Assembly: GCF_030689305.1 (NCBI RefSeq)
Contig: NZ_JAUYVM010000015.1
Span: 62,001-126,000, forward strand
DNA: 64,000 nt
From: Vibrio penaeicida
Lineage (GTDB): Bacteria > Pseudomonadota > Gammaproteobacteria > Enterobacterales > Vibrionaceae
Direction of reading: 5' to 3'
The notes under the pieces were generated by a model. The model was given only the letters and a program-made list of their open reading frames with translations. It searched no databases and was not told the DNA's origin. A program made the translations under genes and the position numbers. Positions 63,129 to 64,000 of this stretch are shown in pieces; the first letter of the stretch is position 1; each line of letters begins with the position of its first letter.

Positions 63129-63142
63129 ATGATCTAAATCAA
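63129..63142 (-). promoter_or_regulatory. FNR box
   Basis: The minus strand reads TTGATTTAGATCAT, 9 of 10 conserved positions of TTGAT-N4-ATCAA. Spacing to the -10 element fits class II activation of the candidate small RNA. Confidence 0.65.
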
Positions 63143-63229
63143 TGTCTTGTTGAGCGATTTATTAGACATAAGTCTAAGGAAATAGGAGGTTTTCTTTTAA
63201 TTCAGTTTAGAACTTAAGAGCTATCGCGG

Positions 63230-63267
63230 AAAAGGCATCCCTTATTCTTAGACTAAGGGCTAATGCC
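63230..63267 (-). terminator. Terminator of the EAL-domain gene
   Basis: GGCAT-CCCTTA (63234-63244) pairs with TAAGGG (63254-63259) and ATGCC (63263-63267) with a 3-nt bulge. The minus strand then has TTTT. It separates the EAL gene from the candidate small RNA. Confidence 0.65.
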
Positions 63268-63279
63268 CGCAAAGGATCA

Positions 63280-64000
63280 TTAAGCCTCGGCATCAATAAC
63301 ATTTAGAAATCGTTGCTCTATCGTGGATTTGTGTAGAGGCTTGCTCACTAAGTAGCCTTGGTAGTATCGACAACCTAGCTCCGAAAGAAGTTGTTTTTGT
63401 TCATTTGTTTCGACTCCTACCGCTATAAGGTCCAGCTTTAATGCATCACATAATGCTGCAGTGGCTTTGAGGACGGTTTTATTGGTAACTTCATCTTTAC
63501 TTAGGGCACCCTTCTGGCTAATAAAGCGTTTGTCGAGCTTTATTGCTTTGATAGGAAGTGAATCCAATGACGCAAGAGAGGAGTAACCTGTCCCAAAATT
63601 ATCTAGGAAAACGTTAACACCTAACTCTTTGATATCGTCGAGCCACTTTACGCAATCGGCATGTTTAAGCGCCATAGAAGGTTCAGCAATCTCTAGCGCT
63701 AAATTCTTTCCTGATAAACCATATTGATGAAGTAAGGCTTTGAGCCTAGCGTGCAAAGAAGAATTAAGCTGAATTTGCGAGACATTGATACTCATAACGA
63801 ACTCGTCAGGAAGAGTTGGCTTCCATTCTGACAGCGTTCTTCCTACCTCGTCGAATACCCAATCGGCTATCTCAACGATTTGCCCTGTTTCCTCTGCAAT
63901 AGGAATGAACTCTTCTGGGGAGACAGAGCCCAATTTGCTGTCATCCCAACGCAGAAGTACTTCAACCCCTTTAATGTTTGTATTTTCAGTTTGAACTATT
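63280..64000 (-). CDS. EAL-domain protein (partial, N-terminus beyond the window)
   Basis: The frame is open to the window edge. The visible ~239 residues are most of an EAL domain: EVLLRW (EAL motif variant) near 63940, MSINVSQIQL, ALEIAEPSM, LDNFGTGYSSLAS and QGYLVSKPL. In the metal-binding DDFGTG motif the second Asp is Asn (LDNFG), and the usual LEITE reads LEIAE. It may thus be a weak or inactive c-di-GMP phosphodiesterase, or a regulatory EAL protein. Upstream domains are not visible. Confidence 0.85.
   Translation of the reverse strand, partial: IVQTENTNIKGVEVLLRWDDSKLGSVSPEEFIPIAEETGQIVEIADWVFDEVGRTLSEWKPTLPDEFVMSINVSQIQLNSSLHARLKALLHQYGLSGKNLALEIAEPSMALKHADCVKWLDDIKELGVNVFLDNFGTGYSSLASLDSLPIKAIKLDKRFISQKGALSKDEVTNKTVLKATAALCDALKLDLIAVGVETNEQKQLLSELGCRYYQGYLVSKPLHKSTIEQRFLNVIDAEA

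Noticed and set aside
1-64000. CRISPR arrays, tRNA or rRNA genes, prophage or integron att sites
   Set aside because: No regularly spaced repeats, tRNA cloverleaf-like segments, integrase genes or attC-like repeats were seen on reading through the window.

Overview
The window looks like a piece of a marine Vibrio replicon, most likely chromosome 2. This rests on a syp-type biofilm polysaccharide locus, a Vibrio-style stressosome operon (rsbR-rsbS-rsbT-rsbX plus a two-component output), a short cobalamin-salvage operon, a malate synthase G/isocitrate lyase pair beside an XRE regulator, RhlE, DbpA and RlmF, and base composition in the low-to-mid 40s % G+C by eye. Species cannot be fixed from the sequence alone. 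No rRNA, tRNA, CRISPR array, phage or complete insertion sequence was seen.

Left part (1-17.8 kb, minus strand): a syp locus in the order sypA-B-C-D-E-F-G-H-I-J, then M-N-O. The flippase/polymerase genes expected between J and M in the Vibrio fischeri order (sypK, sypL) are absent. Instead there is an operon terminator, a 268-bp MITE inserted exactly in the sypJ stop codon, and the sypM promoter region. A terminator follows sypO. Sigma-54 promoters with SypG-type enhancer dyads sit upstream of sypA, sypI and sypM, so the locus carries its regulators (SypA, SypE, SypF, SypG) and their targets.

Middle part (17.9-31 kb): a periplasmic solute-binding protein; cobT-cobS-cobU-cobC and pepF; an M23 endopeptidase without a signal peptide followed by a secreted small protein (a candidate effector/immunity pair); astE; btuC-btuD; a large GAPDH-like protein; and two small overlapping membrane proteins.

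31-48.6 kb: rhlE; an isolated Alg44-like (PilZ) plus Alg8-like polysaccharide synthase pair; a RamB-like XRE/IrrE regulator divergent from glcB-aceA over three 14-bp direct repeats; a short methyltransferase; a DUF4386-type protein; a MazG/HisE-like protein; a diguanylate cyclase; dbpA; a DUF1415 protein; and a TRAP large permease.

48.6-64 kb: a deletion scar joins the 3' parts of dctQ and a divergent amidohydrolase gene. After it come an MFS/LysR pair, a glutaredoxin, the stressosome operon with a 1074-residue hybrid kinase and an HD-GYP regulator, a TetR/GST pair, a YgjP-like metallopeptidase, rlmF and an AEC transporter. An intergenic region follows that looks like an FNR-activated small RNA of about 90 nt. 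The window closes on a partial EAL protein. Cyclic-di-GMP recurs: PilZ synthase, GGDEF, HD-GYP and EAL proteins lie in one window with the syp locus.
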